This document shows positions 36,384-44,992 of a DNA stretch of 64,000 nucleotides, one piece after another. The position numbers and the translations under genes are program-made. Origin of the DNA: Chitinophaga cymbidii (lineage in GTDB: Bacteria; Bacteroidota; Bacteroidia; Chitinophagales; Chitinophagaceae); NCBI RefSeq assembly GCF_007992715.1, contig NZ_BKAU01000006.1, positions 291,905-355,904 of the forward strand. The letters run 5' to 3'. The number at the start of each line of letters is the position of its first letter. Positions within the stretch are counted from its first letter, which is position 1. A model generated the notes under the pieces. That model ran no database searches, had not been told where the DNA came from, and saw only the letters and a program-made list of their open reading frames with translations.

Positions 36384-37778
36384 ATGCGTGGAATATGCCT
36401 GATCGCGCTGTTATGCACGGCGCTTTCGTCCTACAGCAACATCCGCCTCCCTAAGATCATCGCCAGCAACATGGTGCTGCAGCAAAAAGATAAAGTGAAG
36501 ATCTGGGGCTGGGCGGACCCTTATGAAAAGATAACGGTCACCGCCTCCTGGGACCATAAAACGTACGAAGCCACCGGCTCCCGCGACGCACGCTGGGAAG
36601 TGGAAATGGAAACGCCCGCCGCCGGCGGCCCATATACGATCACTTTGAAAGGGAAGAACACCATCGTGCTGAACAACGTGCTGCTCGGCGAAGTATGGAT
36701 ATGCTCCGGGCAAAGCAATATGGAAATGTGCGGGCAATGGGGCTTGCAGGACATTAAAGCAGAGCTGCCTTCCGCGCATTTTTCCAACATCCGCTTCTTT
36801 CACATCCCCAAAACAACCGCACCTTACCCGCAGGAAGACTGCACCGGCGAATGGACCGCCTGCGACAGCATCACGCTGCAAACCTTCAGCGCGGTCGGGT
36901 ATTTTTTCGGCAAACGTGTGAGCAAAGAACTGAATGTTCCCGTCGGGCTGATCGCCGCAAGCTGGGGCGGAACCGCCGCGGAGATATGGACGCCGGACAG
37001 CATCGTCCGCCACAACCCGGTATTGAAACAAGCCGCGAAAAAAATAAAACCGAGCGGTATGTGCCCCTACGAGCCCGGCTATGCGTTCAACGCCATGATC
37101 GCGCCACTGACGCGCTATGCGATTGCCGGCGCCATCTGGTACCAGGGCGAGAACAACACCGAAGCCGCCTCTACTTACAAACCCTTGTTCACCGCCATGA
37201 TAGACGGCTGGCGCGCGGCATGGAAAAGGGATTTCCCTTTTTATTTCGTGCAGATAGCGCCCTTCCGGTATAAACTGCAAAACACCGGCGCCCTGTTGCG
37301 GGAAGCCCAGCTGCAAAGCGCGCAACATCACAAAACGGGAATGGTGGTGATCACGGACCTCGTGTCCGACACCAACAATGTGCATCCGGCGAACAAACAC
37401 GATGTTGGCCTGCGTTTGGCGAACCTTGCGCTGGCGGATACTTATCACCGGCAGGGGATCGTTTATCTAAGTCCCGTTTTTAACAGCATGCGTATCCGTG
37501 GGAACAAAGCCGTTATTACATTTGATCACGCGGAAAACGGATTGATGATCAAAGGCAAGACCGCCACGGAGTGGCTGATCGCGGGGGAGGATAAAGTATT
37601 CTATCCGGCCACGGTGTCCATCCGTCAGCAAACCGTAACGGTGTCCAGCAAAAATGTGAAAGCCCCCGTAGCCGTGCGCTACGGCTTCCGCGACGCGGCA
37701 ATGGGCAATCTTTTCAGCAGGGAAGGGCTGCCCGTGGCGCCATTCCGGACGGATGACTGGTATGTGAAGACGGAGTGA
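36384..37778 (+). CDS. Sialate O-acetylesterase-like SGNH esterase
   Basis: A 464-residue secreted esterase (signal peptide MRGICLIALLCTALSSYS; start 36384). It has the SASA arrangement: an N-terminal beta-sandwich (NIRLPKIIASNMVLQQKDKVKIWGWADP), then the SGNH core with nucleophile Ser111 in WICSGQSNMEM (106-115), the conserved GAIWYQGENNTE, and DTNNVHPANKHDVG carrying the His. In sugar clusters such enzymes remove O-acetyl groups that block glycosidases. It lies 10 bases after paralogue D and is the last gene of the SusC/SusD cluster. Confidence 0.9.
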   Translation: MRGICLIALLCTALSSYSNIRLPKIIASNMVLQQKDKVKIWGWADPYEKITVTASWDHKTYEATGSRDARWEVEMETPAAGGPYTITLKGKNTIVLNNVLLGEVWICSGQSNMEMCGQWGLQDIKAELPSAHFSNIRFFHIPKTTAPYPQEDCTGEWTACDSITLQTFSAVGYFFGKRVSKELNVPVGLIAASWGGTAAEIWTPDSIVRHNPVLKQAAKKIKPSGMCPYEPGYAFNAMIAPLTRYAIAGAIWYQGENNTEAASTYKPLFTAMIDGWRAAWKRDFPFYFVQIAPFRYKLQNTGALLREAQLQSAQHHKTGMVVITDLVSDTNNVHPANKHDVGLRLANLALADTYHRQGIVYLSPVFNSMRIRGNKAVITFDHAENGLMIKGKTATEWLIAGEDKVFYPATVSIRQQTVTVSSKNVKAPVAVRYGFRDAAMGNLFSREGLPVAPFRTDDWYVKTE

Positions 37779-37820
37779 ACCTCCGGGAAGTTGTCTTGCC
37801 CAAAATACCTGAAACCTTTC

Positions 37821-37855
37821 GTATACCTGGTCGTCTTAATGACAAACCAGTATAC
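37821..37855 (+). promoter_or_regulatory. Stem-loop directly before the start of the next gene
   Basis: GTATAC-C-TGGT (37821-37831) pairs with ACCA-GTATAC (37846-37855), with an inner GTC/GAC stem around a TTAAT loop. It ends one base before the ATG at 37857, with no U-tract after it. It is too close to the start for an ordinary terminator and could hide the ribosome site, act as a processing site at the end of the long operon, or bind a protein as DNA. Confidence 0.45.
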
Positions 37856-37856
37856 C

Positions 37857-38411
37857 ATGAAACATTTTATGATCTTCCTGTTCACGGCGTTTACGATTTC
37901 AGCTTACGGACAAGACAAATACAATTACGTTTACTTCAACAAACTGACCGAACTGCATGGAACGCCACACGTTATCGCAACGATTGACAATGTGGGAAAG
38001 ATGACCGTCCACAACAGATATCTGCTGTTCATCAACACCAGCAACGGCCAGTCCAGACAGATCGATTTTCCTAAAGACGCCTGGATATACCGGATCGAGC
38101 AGATCAGGATAGACAGCCTGCAGATCAACAAAGTGCTCCTGGTAGCCAAAACGGTCAACCTGGACAACAGCAGACGGATAGACGGGAGCGACCCGATCCA
38201 GGTCATCCTCCTTTCAACGGACGGGCAGGAAAAGGTACAACTGACGGAAGACAAGTTCTTTGTGCGCACCTGGGTCATCAACCGGCAAACCGGCGCGATC
38301 GTGATTACGGGATATTACGATTCCAACAATAACGGCAAATACGACAAAACGGACAAAAACGAAATACTGCTCTACGATCTGAAGACCTCGGAGCGGATCG
38401 CTAAAATTTAG
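37857..38411 (+). CDS. Small secreted protein with EF-hand-like calcium loop, function unknown
   Basis: A 184-residue protein. The ATG at 37857 gives a signal peptide (MKHFMIFLFTAFTISAYGQ); earlier in-frame starts at 37791 and 37839 give poorer N-termini. The mature part is beta-rich with repeated strand-like units (HVIATIDNVGKMTVHNRYLLFI, KVLLVAKTVNLDNSR, GAIVITGYYDSNNNGKYDKTDKNEILLYDLKT). The segment DSNNNGKYDKTD has the D-x-N-x-N-G spacing of an EF-hand or dockerin-like calcium site. It follows the esterase gene by 78 bases including a stem-loop. I do not recognise the family. Confidence 0.75.
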   Translation: MKHFMIFLFTAFTISAYGQDKYNYVYFNKLTELHGTPHVIATIDNVGKMTVHNRYLLFINTSNGQSRQIDFPKDAWIYRIEQIRIDSLQINKVLLVAKTVNLDNSRRIDGSDPIQVILLSTDGQEKVQLTEDKFFVRTWVINRQTGAIVITGYYDSNNNGKYDKTDKNEILLYDLKTSERIAKI

Positions 38412-38550
38412 ACAGGGCGTTGATCACCTTTTCCAAGACGGGTATCGCCGTTTCCATATGCTCAAGTGCCGGGGAGATCCTGTACCCGGTATTTGCGCCC
38501 CTTGCGCAGCTGCCGGATCTTTTATATCTTTTGCGGATATAATCAGAAAC
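38401..38550 (-). pseudogene. Possible 3' remnant of a truncated gene
   Basis: On the minus strand a frame ends at TAG (38401-38403) with a C-terminus that looks like real protein: NTGYRISPALEHMETAIPVLE followed by KVINALSKF. It resembles the last helix of a PLP-dependent aminotransferase-like enzyme. It is convergent with the gene ending at 38411 and runs upstream into the sulfatase leader, with no start or body. It may be the leftover 3' end of a gene lost by rearrangement. Weak evidence. Confidence 0.25.
38500..38531 (+). promoter_or_regulatory. Candidate promoter of the sulfatase gene
   Basis: A TTG near 38502 is followed after 20 bases by TATCTTTTG (38524-38532), close to the Bacteroidota -7 box but with one extra base. 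It lies about 30 bases upstream of the ATG at 38560. Confidence 0.3.
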
Positions 38551-38559
38551 AACGCTTCC

Positions 38560-40407
38560 ATGTCCACCTTTCCACAGATCATTTTTACAGCCCTGTTAGC
38601 TGTTTGTTGTAACCTCTCCTCCGTGTTTGCGCAAAGCAAGCCCAACATCGTCATCTTTCTTACAGACGACCTGAATCAGCAGGATGTCGGCTGTTATGGC
38701 AATACCGATGTGAGAACGCCCAACATGGACAAGCTGGCTGCCGAAGGCATGCGGTTCAACCGTGCATATGCGGCATCACCCATGTGCGCGCCTTCCAGGA
38801 GCGTGATGTTTACAGGGCTGTATCCGTTCCGCAACGGTTCGCAGATGAACCATTTTACGGTAAGGCCGAATACCAGGAACCTGCCGCAGTTCCTGCAAAA
38901 GCTGGGTTACCGCGTGGTGATCTCCGGCAAGACGGATGTATTCCCTCTACATAATTTTCCGTTTGAAAGGATCGGGGAGGAGTTCGGGAAGTATTTTCCC
39001 GTGGAGAACCGGCTGGACCGCAAGAAGGAAAGCGTTAACATGATCGGGCAGCATTTTAAAGAACGGCCGGAACAGCCGATCTGCCTGATCATTGCGCCCT
39101 GGGTGCCGCATGTGCCCTGGTTCCCCAATAAAGATTTCGATCCTGAAAAAATAAAAGTGCCGGATTATCTCGCTGATACCAAAGCCACCCGCAAGGCGCT
39201 GGCCGCTTATTATCAAAGCATAGGGAAAGCCGATGAAATGCTGGGAGAGATATTGCAGGCCATTGACAAAGCGGGACAAAAAAACAATACCGCCGTGATG
39301 TTCCTGTCGGACCAGGGTGCACAGTTCCCCTCCGCAAAATGGACGGTGTATGACCAGGGGCTGAAAGTGCCGCTGATCGTCAGGTGGCCGGGGAAAGTGG
39401 CCGCGGGATCAGTATCTGATGCGCTGGTATCGCTCGTGGACCTGACGCCCACATTGATCGATCTCGGCGGTGGGAAAGAGGTGGAAGCGCTGGATGGCAA
39501 ATCGTTTAAAAACGTGCTGATCAACAAAAAGAAAGATCATCATGCTTACATTTTTGCGGAAACCTCCGTGGAGCCGCACTTCTGGTACAACTACACGCCC
39601 TCGCGGACGGTGATTACCAGCGACGGCTTCCATTATATCCGCAACTATCATCCCGGCGTTCGTTTTATCACGCACATCGACAAAGTAGAACAGAACGAAT
39701 TTTACTTTGACAGCTGGATAACGGCTGCCAAAACTGATCCGCAGACCAGGTTCCTGCTCAACCGTTACAGCTATCGTCCGCCGGAAGAGCTGTTCGATCT
39801 GAATACAGACCCTGTTGAATTTAAGAACCTCGCCGGCAACCCCGCTTATCATCGCAAAGCCGGCGAGCTGGCGCAGTTGCTGGATAAAGAACTGAACCGC
39901 CAGGGCGAAACAGATGAAATGATACTGGAAGGGCCGCTACCACAGTTCTTTGATCAGAGTTACACTATCCGGCAAAACATGGGCGCGTCCGATCTTTCCT
40001 TCAATAAAAAAAGATGGAACCCGGATACGCTGCTCATCACCGCTTACCTGGAAGAGATCGGCAAAGGAGGCATAGTGTGTGATTATTTTTCCAACTTTAA
40101 GCTATACGCCTGGCAGCATAAGATCGGTCTGGTATTGAAAGATGGCACTGAAATAGCAAGCAGGCGGATCGATGCCGATCAGGGGCAATTATTGGTCAGC
40201 TTATCGGAAACGGGCGTTCTGAAAGTGCGGTTTAACGGGGAAACTGTTTTAACGAAAGAGCTGCAGCGCGATCTGACGAAGATCAAAGCTGGATATGTGA
40301 CCTGTGGGATGATACAGGGAGAGGAGCTGGAAGGGAAACTGGGAACGTATGAGGGGAAGATCAGCGATTTGCGGTTTACGATGAATGCATTGTCGAGGGA
40401 GCCGTGA
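38560..40407 (+). CDS. Secreted S1-family sulfatase with C-terminal extension
   Basis: A 615-residue arylsulfatase-type enzyme with signal peptide (MSTFPQIIFTALLAVCCNLSSVFAQ; start 38560). Calcium-binding Asp36-Asp37 (NIVIFLTDDLNQQDVGCYGN) and the maturation motif C76-A-P-S79-R80, in which Cys76 becomes formylglycine, are intact. NTAVMFLSDQGAQFP gives the second metal-binding set. After the usual sulfatase C-terminus (PPEELFDLNTDPVEFKNLAGNP, about 440-460) there are about 150 further residues, beta-rich, ending GKLGTYEGKISDLRFTMNALSREP, possibly a binding domain. Substrate unknown. Confidence 0.92.
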   Translation: MSTFPQIIFTALLAVCCNLSSVFAQSKPNIVIFLTDDLNQQDVGCYGNTDVRTPNMDKLAAEGMRFNRAYAASPMCAPSRSVMFTGLYPFRNGSQMNHFTVRPNTRNLPQFLQKLGYRVVISGKTDVFPLHNFPFERIGEEFGKYFPVENRLDRKKESVNMIGQHFKERPEQPICLIIAPWVPHVPWFPNKDFDPEKIKVPDYLADTKATRKALAAYYQSIGKADEMLGEILQAIDKAGQKNNTAVMFLSDQGAQFPSAKWTVYDQGLKVPLIVRWPGKVAAGSVSDALVSLVDLTPTLIDLGGGKEVEALDGKSFKNVLINKKKDHHAYIFAETSVEPHFWYNYTPSRTVITSDGFHYIRNYHPGVRFITHIDKVEQNEFYFDSWITAAKTDPQTRFLLNRYSYRPPEELFDLNTDPVEFKNLAGNPAYHRKAGELAQLLDKELNRQGETDEMILEGPLPQFFDQSYTIRQNMGASDLSFNKKRWNPDTLLITAYLEEIGKGGIVCDYFSNFKLYAWQHKIGLVLKDGTEIASRRIDADQGQLLVSLSETGVLKVRFNGETVLTKELQRDLTKIKAGYVTCGMIQGEELEGKLGTYEGKISDLRFTMNALSREP

Positions 40408-40451
40408 CACCACCAGCAACAGGCCAATATGACTTATTGATCAGGATACAT

Positions 40452-41225
40452 TTATTGCTGCAGGAGGATCATTTGCGCCGCGAAGCGTTTGCCCAGTTCC
40501 GTGGCTGAAGCAGCATCGAAATGGGTTTTATCTCCCTTGTGAACGAGCCCCTCCGAACTGGCAACAGCGGTATTTTTTACTTTCCCGGGCAATTGCTTGA
40601 GCTGATCATTTATTACCTGATAGTTATGGCGGTAACGCCCAAGTTCTCCTGCAACAAAGGGCAGTTTTTTATCCCGGGCTACTTTCCGCAGGCGGCCGAT
40701 GAGCGTTTTCAGTTTTTTAAGGTAGTCCTCATATCCGCCAGGCTTGCTGTTCCCCTCTCCCTGGTGCCAGATGATGCCTTTGATAACGCCGCTTTTCATC
40801 GCTATGCGCAACCGGGATACGGCGTCGTCATAGGGATGTTTTTTGGTTACGTGGTCTACCGCACCGGGTTCCCAGTATTCAATTGCGGTGCCGCCAACGG
40901 CGCAGGGGATCAGCCCGATCCGCACATCGGGATTCGCTTTCGCCATTTCCAGACCAAATGCAAGTCCAGGCCCAACGCCAGCTACGGCGGGCTTATCAAA
41001 ATGCAGGGGATGCGATGCGGTGACCCATTTACCTTCCTTATTCAGCATCAGTACATTGGGTTGTGATATGTCCCGGTATTCATCGGTGATGACGCCCCGC
41101 CCGGCCATGTTGGACTGCCCCACCAACAGGTAGAGATGAAAGTTCGGGTCGGGTTGATCCGGCTTTGAAAATGAAGTAAGCAGCAGCACGATTGCTACAA
41201 ACAAACTTCCGGTTTTTAGATTCAT
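40452..41225 (-). CDS. Sialate O-acetylesterase / CE6-like SGNH carbohydrate esterase
   Basis: A 257-residue secreted esterase. The ATG at 41225 gives a signal sequence (MNLKTGSLFVAIVLLLTSFS). The single-domain SGNH fold shows nucleophile Ser38 in YLLVGQSNMAGRG, the oxyanion/block motif IIWHQGEGNS, and DKTHFDAAS near the C-terminus with the catalytic Asp and His. It has the compact length of acetylxylan-esterase-like CE6 members, unlike the longer esterase at 36384-37778. It is convergent with the 615-residue sulfatase and divergent from the next sulfatase. Confidence 0.88.
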   Translation of the reverse strand: MNLKTGSLFVAIVLLLTSFSKPDQPDPNFHLYLLVGQSNMAGRGVITDEYRDISQPNVLMLNKEGKWVTASHPLHFDKPAVAGVGPGLAFGLEMAKANPDVRIGLIPCAVGGTAIEYWEPGAVDHVTKKHPYDDAVSRLRIAMKSGVIKGIIWHQGEGNSKPGGYEDYLKKLKTLIGRLRKVARDKKLPFVAGELGRYRHNYQVINDQLKQLPGKVKNTAVASSEGLVHKGDKTHFDAASATELGKRFAAQMILLQQ

Positions 41226-41259
41226 GGATGCATATTTACGGAATATTAATTGTATTACA

Positions 41260-41267
41260 TATCCTTG
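41260..41267 (+). promoter_or_regulatory. Candidate -7 promoter box for the second sulfatase
   Basis: TATCCTTG is one base off TAnnTTTG, in the 90-base divergent gap. Its position supports the later start codon at 41316 over the ATG at 41283, which would leave a leader of only about 9 bases. Confidence 0.3.
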
Positions 41268-41315
41268 CGAAAGTAATATCCGATGTTTATTTTCAATCTC
41301 AAACTCCATAAGCAC

Positions 41316-42791
41316 ATGATATTCTGCGCAGATAAGCGTGCATTTTTAGCGATCCTGATGACAATGCTCACAATGAGCAGCTGCCGGATAAACAAAGGAT
41401 CCCGTCATCATAAACAGCCACCCAATATCCTTTTCATTGCAGTAGACGACCTGCGTCCTCAATTAGGATGTTACGCAGATCCGATCGTGCAGAGCCCCAA
41501 TATTGATAAACTGGCGGGATCGGGCGTTGTATTCAACCGGGCGTACTGCCAGCAGGCGGTATGTTCTCCTTCCCGGACTTCCTTAATGACGGGAAGAAGA
41601 CCGAATACAACAAGGGTTTGGGATTTAAAAACGCATTTTCGCAGCAATATCCCGGATGTAATTACACTGCCCCAGTATTTTAAGAACAATGGTTATCACA
41701 CGCAAAGCGTCGGTAAAATTTATCACGACCCCGCCAAGGCACAGGATGCGCCTTCGTGGTCTGTGCCGGAAATATCCGCGGTAACGAAAAAAGAGGGAAA
41801 ATATGTGCTGCCGGAAAATCTTCAGAAAAAATCTTCCAAAGCCGCGGCGTCGGAACAGGCGGATGTGCCTGATAATGCTTATATAGATGGACAGGTAGCG
41901 GATCAGGCGCTGGCGGTTTTAAAAAAGATCAAAGACAAACCTTTCTTCCTGGCAGTAGGGTTCCGCCGCCCGCATTTACCTTTCAGCGCGCCCAAAAAAT
42001 ACTGGGATCTCTACGACCGGAACAAGATCCCGCTGCCGGTTCCGTATACGCTTCCTTCCAATATCCCCGTCTATGCCAGGCATCGCAACGAAGAGCTGAG
42101 AGGATATAGTGATATTGGATTCAATAACGTGATCCCTGATGCAAAAAAGCGGGAATTGCTGCACGGTTATTATGCCGCGATCAGTTATGTGGATGCGCAG
42201 ATCGGAAAGGTGCTGGCGGAACTGGACCGCTTAGGTTTAACGAAAAACACCATTATTGTTTTGTGGAGCGATCATGGGTTTCATTTAGGCGAGAATGATT
42301 TGTGGGCAAAGGCGACCAATTATGAACTCGACACCAGGGTGCCTTTAATTATTGCGGCGCCGGGGAAAGAACGCGGTGTGAAATCTGATGGACTGGTTGA
42401 GCTGGTAGACTTATATCCCACTTTAGCCGAGCTGGGCGGGCTTCCGGTTCCGGAAGGATTGGAAGGCACTTCTTTAGTACCGTTATTGACCAGGCCCGGT
42501 CAACCCTGGAAAAGCGCCGTGTTCAGCCAGTTTCCACGCCCCTGGCAATACAAGGGCGAACCTGAAACAATGGGGTACGCTATCAGAACAGACCGTTACC
42601 GTTACGTGGAATGGCGTGATTTTAAAACGGATGCAATCAAAGCCACGGAGCTTTATGACCACCAGGTTGATCCTGATGAAGTAAATAACATCGCCAATAT
42701 TGCAACGAATGCTGCTTTGACCGGAAAATTAAAACAGCAGCTTCATGATGGGTGGCAGCGGGCCCGCCCAGTTAAGCCCAATTTGAAATGA
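41316..42791 (+). CDS. S1-family sulfatase, iduronate-2-sulfatase-like lipoprotein
   Basis: A 491-residue sulfatase. The ATG at 41316 gives a short signal with a possible lipoprotein Cys (LAILMTMLTMSSC); an ATG at 41283 is also in frame. PNILFIAVDDLRPQLGCYA carries the metal-binding Asp pair, and C83-S-P-S-R87 (QQAVCSPSRTSLMTGRRP) is the formylglycine site. Iduronate-sulfatase-type features are GFRRPHLPFSAPKKYWDLYDRNKIPLP and VLWSDHGFHLGENDLWAKATNYELDTRVPLII. Its last 20 bases overlap the end of the convergent kinase gene. Activity requires a sulfatase-maturing enzyme not present in this window. Confidence 0.92.
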   Translation: MIFCADKRAFLAILMTMLTMSSCRINKGSRHHKQPPNILFIAVDDLRPQLGCYADPIVQSPNIDKLAGSGVVFNRAYCQQAVCSPSRTSLMTGRRPNTTRVWDLKTHFRSNIPDVITLPQYFKNNGYHTQSVGKIYHDPAKAQDAPSWSVPEISAVTKKEGKYVLPENLQKKSSKAAASEQADVPDNAYIDGQVADQALAVLKKIKDKPFFLAVGFRRPHLPFSAPKKYWDLYDRNKIPLPVPYTLPSNIPVYARHRNEELRGYSDIGFNNVIPDAKKRELLHGYYAAISYVDAQIGKVLAELDRLGLTKNTIIVLWSDHGFHLGENDLWAKATNYELDTRVPLIIAAPGKERGVKSDGLVELVDLYPTLAELGGLPVPEGLEGTSLVPLLTRPGQPWKSAVFSQFPRPWQYKGEPETMGYAIRTDRYRYVEWRDFKTDAIKATELYDHQVDPDEVNNIANIATNAALTGKLKQQLHDGWQRARPVKPNLK

Positions 42792-43701
42792 CAGCCTGCT
42801 GCCCGCGTATCAATGCTTCATCCGCATCTATCACAGCCGCCACGGGAATGTTCAGCACCTCGCAGGCCAGGGTGTACAGCGGTGCGTGCAGCGGTCCCGT
42901 TACCAGGTAAACGGGCATGTGCGGGGGCACTTCTTTCAGTTCTGTGCCGATGAGCAGGCCGCTTAAATAAAAATGATTCTGCGCCGGTGAAATGTTTTTG
43001 AGCAACTGGTTGGTGCGTACCATAAAAGCATTGTGCAGCAGGTTTCCTGTCCGTCCCGCCTGCAGCCCTTCCGCGAAGTTGGCGCGGGCGGCATCATTCA
43101 GTTCGCTGCTCCGGTCTATCGATGCGGCCAGCACGCTGTGGGTGGACAGCAGATCGAAAAATTCTCCCGTCATGAAAGATTGAAAGCCTGTTGCCTGATG
43201 ATGACTTACGCGCACGTGTTTGGCATGCGTGCCCGGCAGCAGCAGCAATTGTTCCTTTTCCGTATCCGGTAACCATGCGGCGCAGCCTGCAATTTTGGTT
43301 TCCTCGCCACGCATCACATCCTGCCCGCTGCAGACGCCGGAAATAATGATGAAGCGGCCTGACCTGTGCACGGCCAAATCTGCTCCGCTCAGGCTGAAGG
43401 GCAGTTCCTTGTAGGGAAGCTCTACCATGCCAATGCTGGAAGACGCCATGCCGGACAGCACTACCGGCACGTCCTTCAGCGGAATACTTGTTCTTTCCGC
43501 TAATACATCGATCTGGCGGTTGATGATCGCAGCAAAAAAATCTTCGCGTGGCAGTGATGCTTGCTGCCATTGCTGGTAAGTGCCGGCAATACCGGCGCCG
43601 GAACGTTCTTCCGCGATTACCTTCAAACTCCCTGCCGCTACCAGCCGCAGCCGGAAGGAGCTGGTGCCCCAGTCGCAACTTAAAAAATACTCATTCATCA
43701 T
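42772..43701 (-). CDS. dgoK: 2-dehydro-3-deoxygalactonokinase
   Basis: A 309-residue sugar-acid kinase that phosphorylates 2-keto-3-deoxygalactonate with ATP. The N-terminal motif EYFLSCDWGTSSFRLRLV and PVVLSGMASSSIGMVELPYKELPF are typical of the DgoK family, and the length fits. The start (ATGATG at 43701) lies inside the end of the transporter gene, overlapping by 11 bases, so translation is coupled. It is the last gene of a galactonate operon with aldolase, dehydratase and transporter. Confidence 0.92.
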   Translation of the reverse strand: MMNEYFLSCDWGTSSFRLRLVAAGSLKVIAEERSGAGIAGTYQQWQQASLPREDFFAAIINRQIDVLAERTSIPLKDVPVVLSGMASSSIGMVELPYKELPFSLSGADLAVHRSGRFIIISGVCSGQDVMRGEETKIAGCAAWLPDTEKEQLLLLPGTHAKHVRVSHHQATGFQSFMTGEFFDLLSTHSVLAASIDRSSELNDAARANFAEGLQAGRTGNLLHNAFMVRTNQLLKNISPAQNHFYLSGLLIGTELKEVPPHMPVYLVTGPLHAPLYTLACEVLNIPVAAVIDADEALIRGQQAVISNWA

Positions 43702-44971
43702 CCACCGTTTTTATCCGTTCTACATTTCCCACGAGGAAAATATACGAGCATGCACCGAGCAATCCCAACACCGCCACAAACACCAGTGCCGGCGCAAAGC
43801 TGCCGCCACTCGCGAGCAGGCCGATCACGATCGGTACAATAATGCCCGCCAGCTGACCAATGAAGTTGAACACGCCGCCAGTCAGGTTGATGAGATGTTT
43901 CGGCGCGAGCGTAGATACAAATATCCAGGTGATGGAAGCGAAGCCTACTCCAAAGAAGGAGAGGGACATAAAAAAGATGATGAGCCCGGGCGTGTGTACA
44001 TAATTGGCGCCGAGTATGCACGCGGATATCAGCAGGCCGATGATGATGGGCCACTTGCGTGCTTTTGCGGGCGACACGCCTTTTTTTACCAAATAATCAG
44101 ATAAAAAGCCGGAGCATAAAATGCCTATGAACGCCGCAAGATATGGTACGGAGGCCCAGTAGCCGGAATGGATGAAGTCCAGCCCACGGTAATCTACCAG
44201 GTATTTCGGAAACCAGGTGAGAAAAAACCAGGTGGTGGCGTTCACCGCGAACTGGCCGAGATAAATACCCCAGAGCTTGCGGTAGGAGAGTACGGCCTTC
44301 AGGTCCGTCCAGCGGAAAGCGGTTTTCTTTTCACCCTGCTGCTTGTCGAGCATGCCGCCGCCGCTTTCAATATGCTGCAGCTCTTCGGCATTGACGGACT
44401 TATGTTTGAGCGGGTCCCGGTAAAACAGGTACCATACAATGCCCCAAACAATACCGATGAGGCCGGTCACCACAAACAGTCCTTTCCAGCCTACTTCCAG
44501 CTGTATCCTCGACAGCACCGGCATCAGGAAAGCGAGGCCCAGGAACTGGCCGGAGGTATACACAGCAATGGCGGAAGCACGTTCGTTATCCGGGAACCAG
44601 TTGCTGACTACCCGGTTGTTGATGGGGTAGGCGGGCGCTTCAAACACGCCGGTGGCCATGCGCAGGCCGAAGAGGGAGGCGAAGCCTTTTGCAAATCCCT
44701 GCAATACCGTGGCAATCGACCATGCGATGAGACTGAAAGCGTAAAGGATGCGCGGGCTGAAACGGTTCACCAGTATGCCACCCGGTATCTGGAAGGCGAG
44801 GTACGTCCAGCTGAAAGCGGAGAAGATCAACCCCAGCTGCACCGGTGTGAAATTAAACTCCTTGTCTATTTCCGAAGCGGCTACGGCGAGGTTGCTTCTG
44901 TCCATGTAATTGATCACCACGTTCACAAATATCAGGAACAGTACCTGGTAGCGTATTTTAGTAGGTTTCAT
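43691..44971 (-). CDS. MFS transporter, anion:cation symporter family (galactonate/hexuronate type)
   Basis: A 426-residue inner-membrane transporter with 12 predicted helices, typical of the ACS subfamily that includes DgoT and ExuT. The N-terminus VLFLIFVNVVINYMDRSNLAVAASEIDKEFNFTPVQLGLIFSAFSWTYLAFQIPGG is the family hallmark, with Arg in NYMDRSNL and the loop FSPRILYAFSLI. Context between dgoD and dgoK makes D-galactonate or a related aldonate the likely substrate. Gap to dgoD is 21 bases. Confidence 0.92.
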   Translation of the reverse strand: MKPTKIRYQVLFLIFVNVVINYMDRSNLAVAASEIDKEFNFTPVQLGLIFSAFSWTYLAFQIPGGILVNRFSPRILYAFSLIAWSIATVLQGFAKGFASLFGLRMATGVFEAPAYPINNRVVSNWFPDNERASAIAVYTSGQFLGLAFLMPVLSRIQLEVGWKGLFVVTGLIGIVWGIVWYLFYRDPLKHKSVNAEELQHIESGGGMLDKQQGEKKTAFRWTDLKAVLSYRKLWGIYLGQFAVNATTWFFLTWFPKYLVDYRGLDFIHSGYWASVPYLAAFIGILCSGFLSDYLVKKGVSPAKARKWPIIIGLLISACILGANYVHTPGLIIFFMSLSFFGVGFASITWIFVSTLAPKHLINLTGGVFNFIGQLAGIIVPIVIGLLASGGSFAPALVFVAVLGLLGACSYIFLVGNVERIKTVDDE

Positions 44972-44992
44972 GTTTTGATTGCAGGTCTGTGT

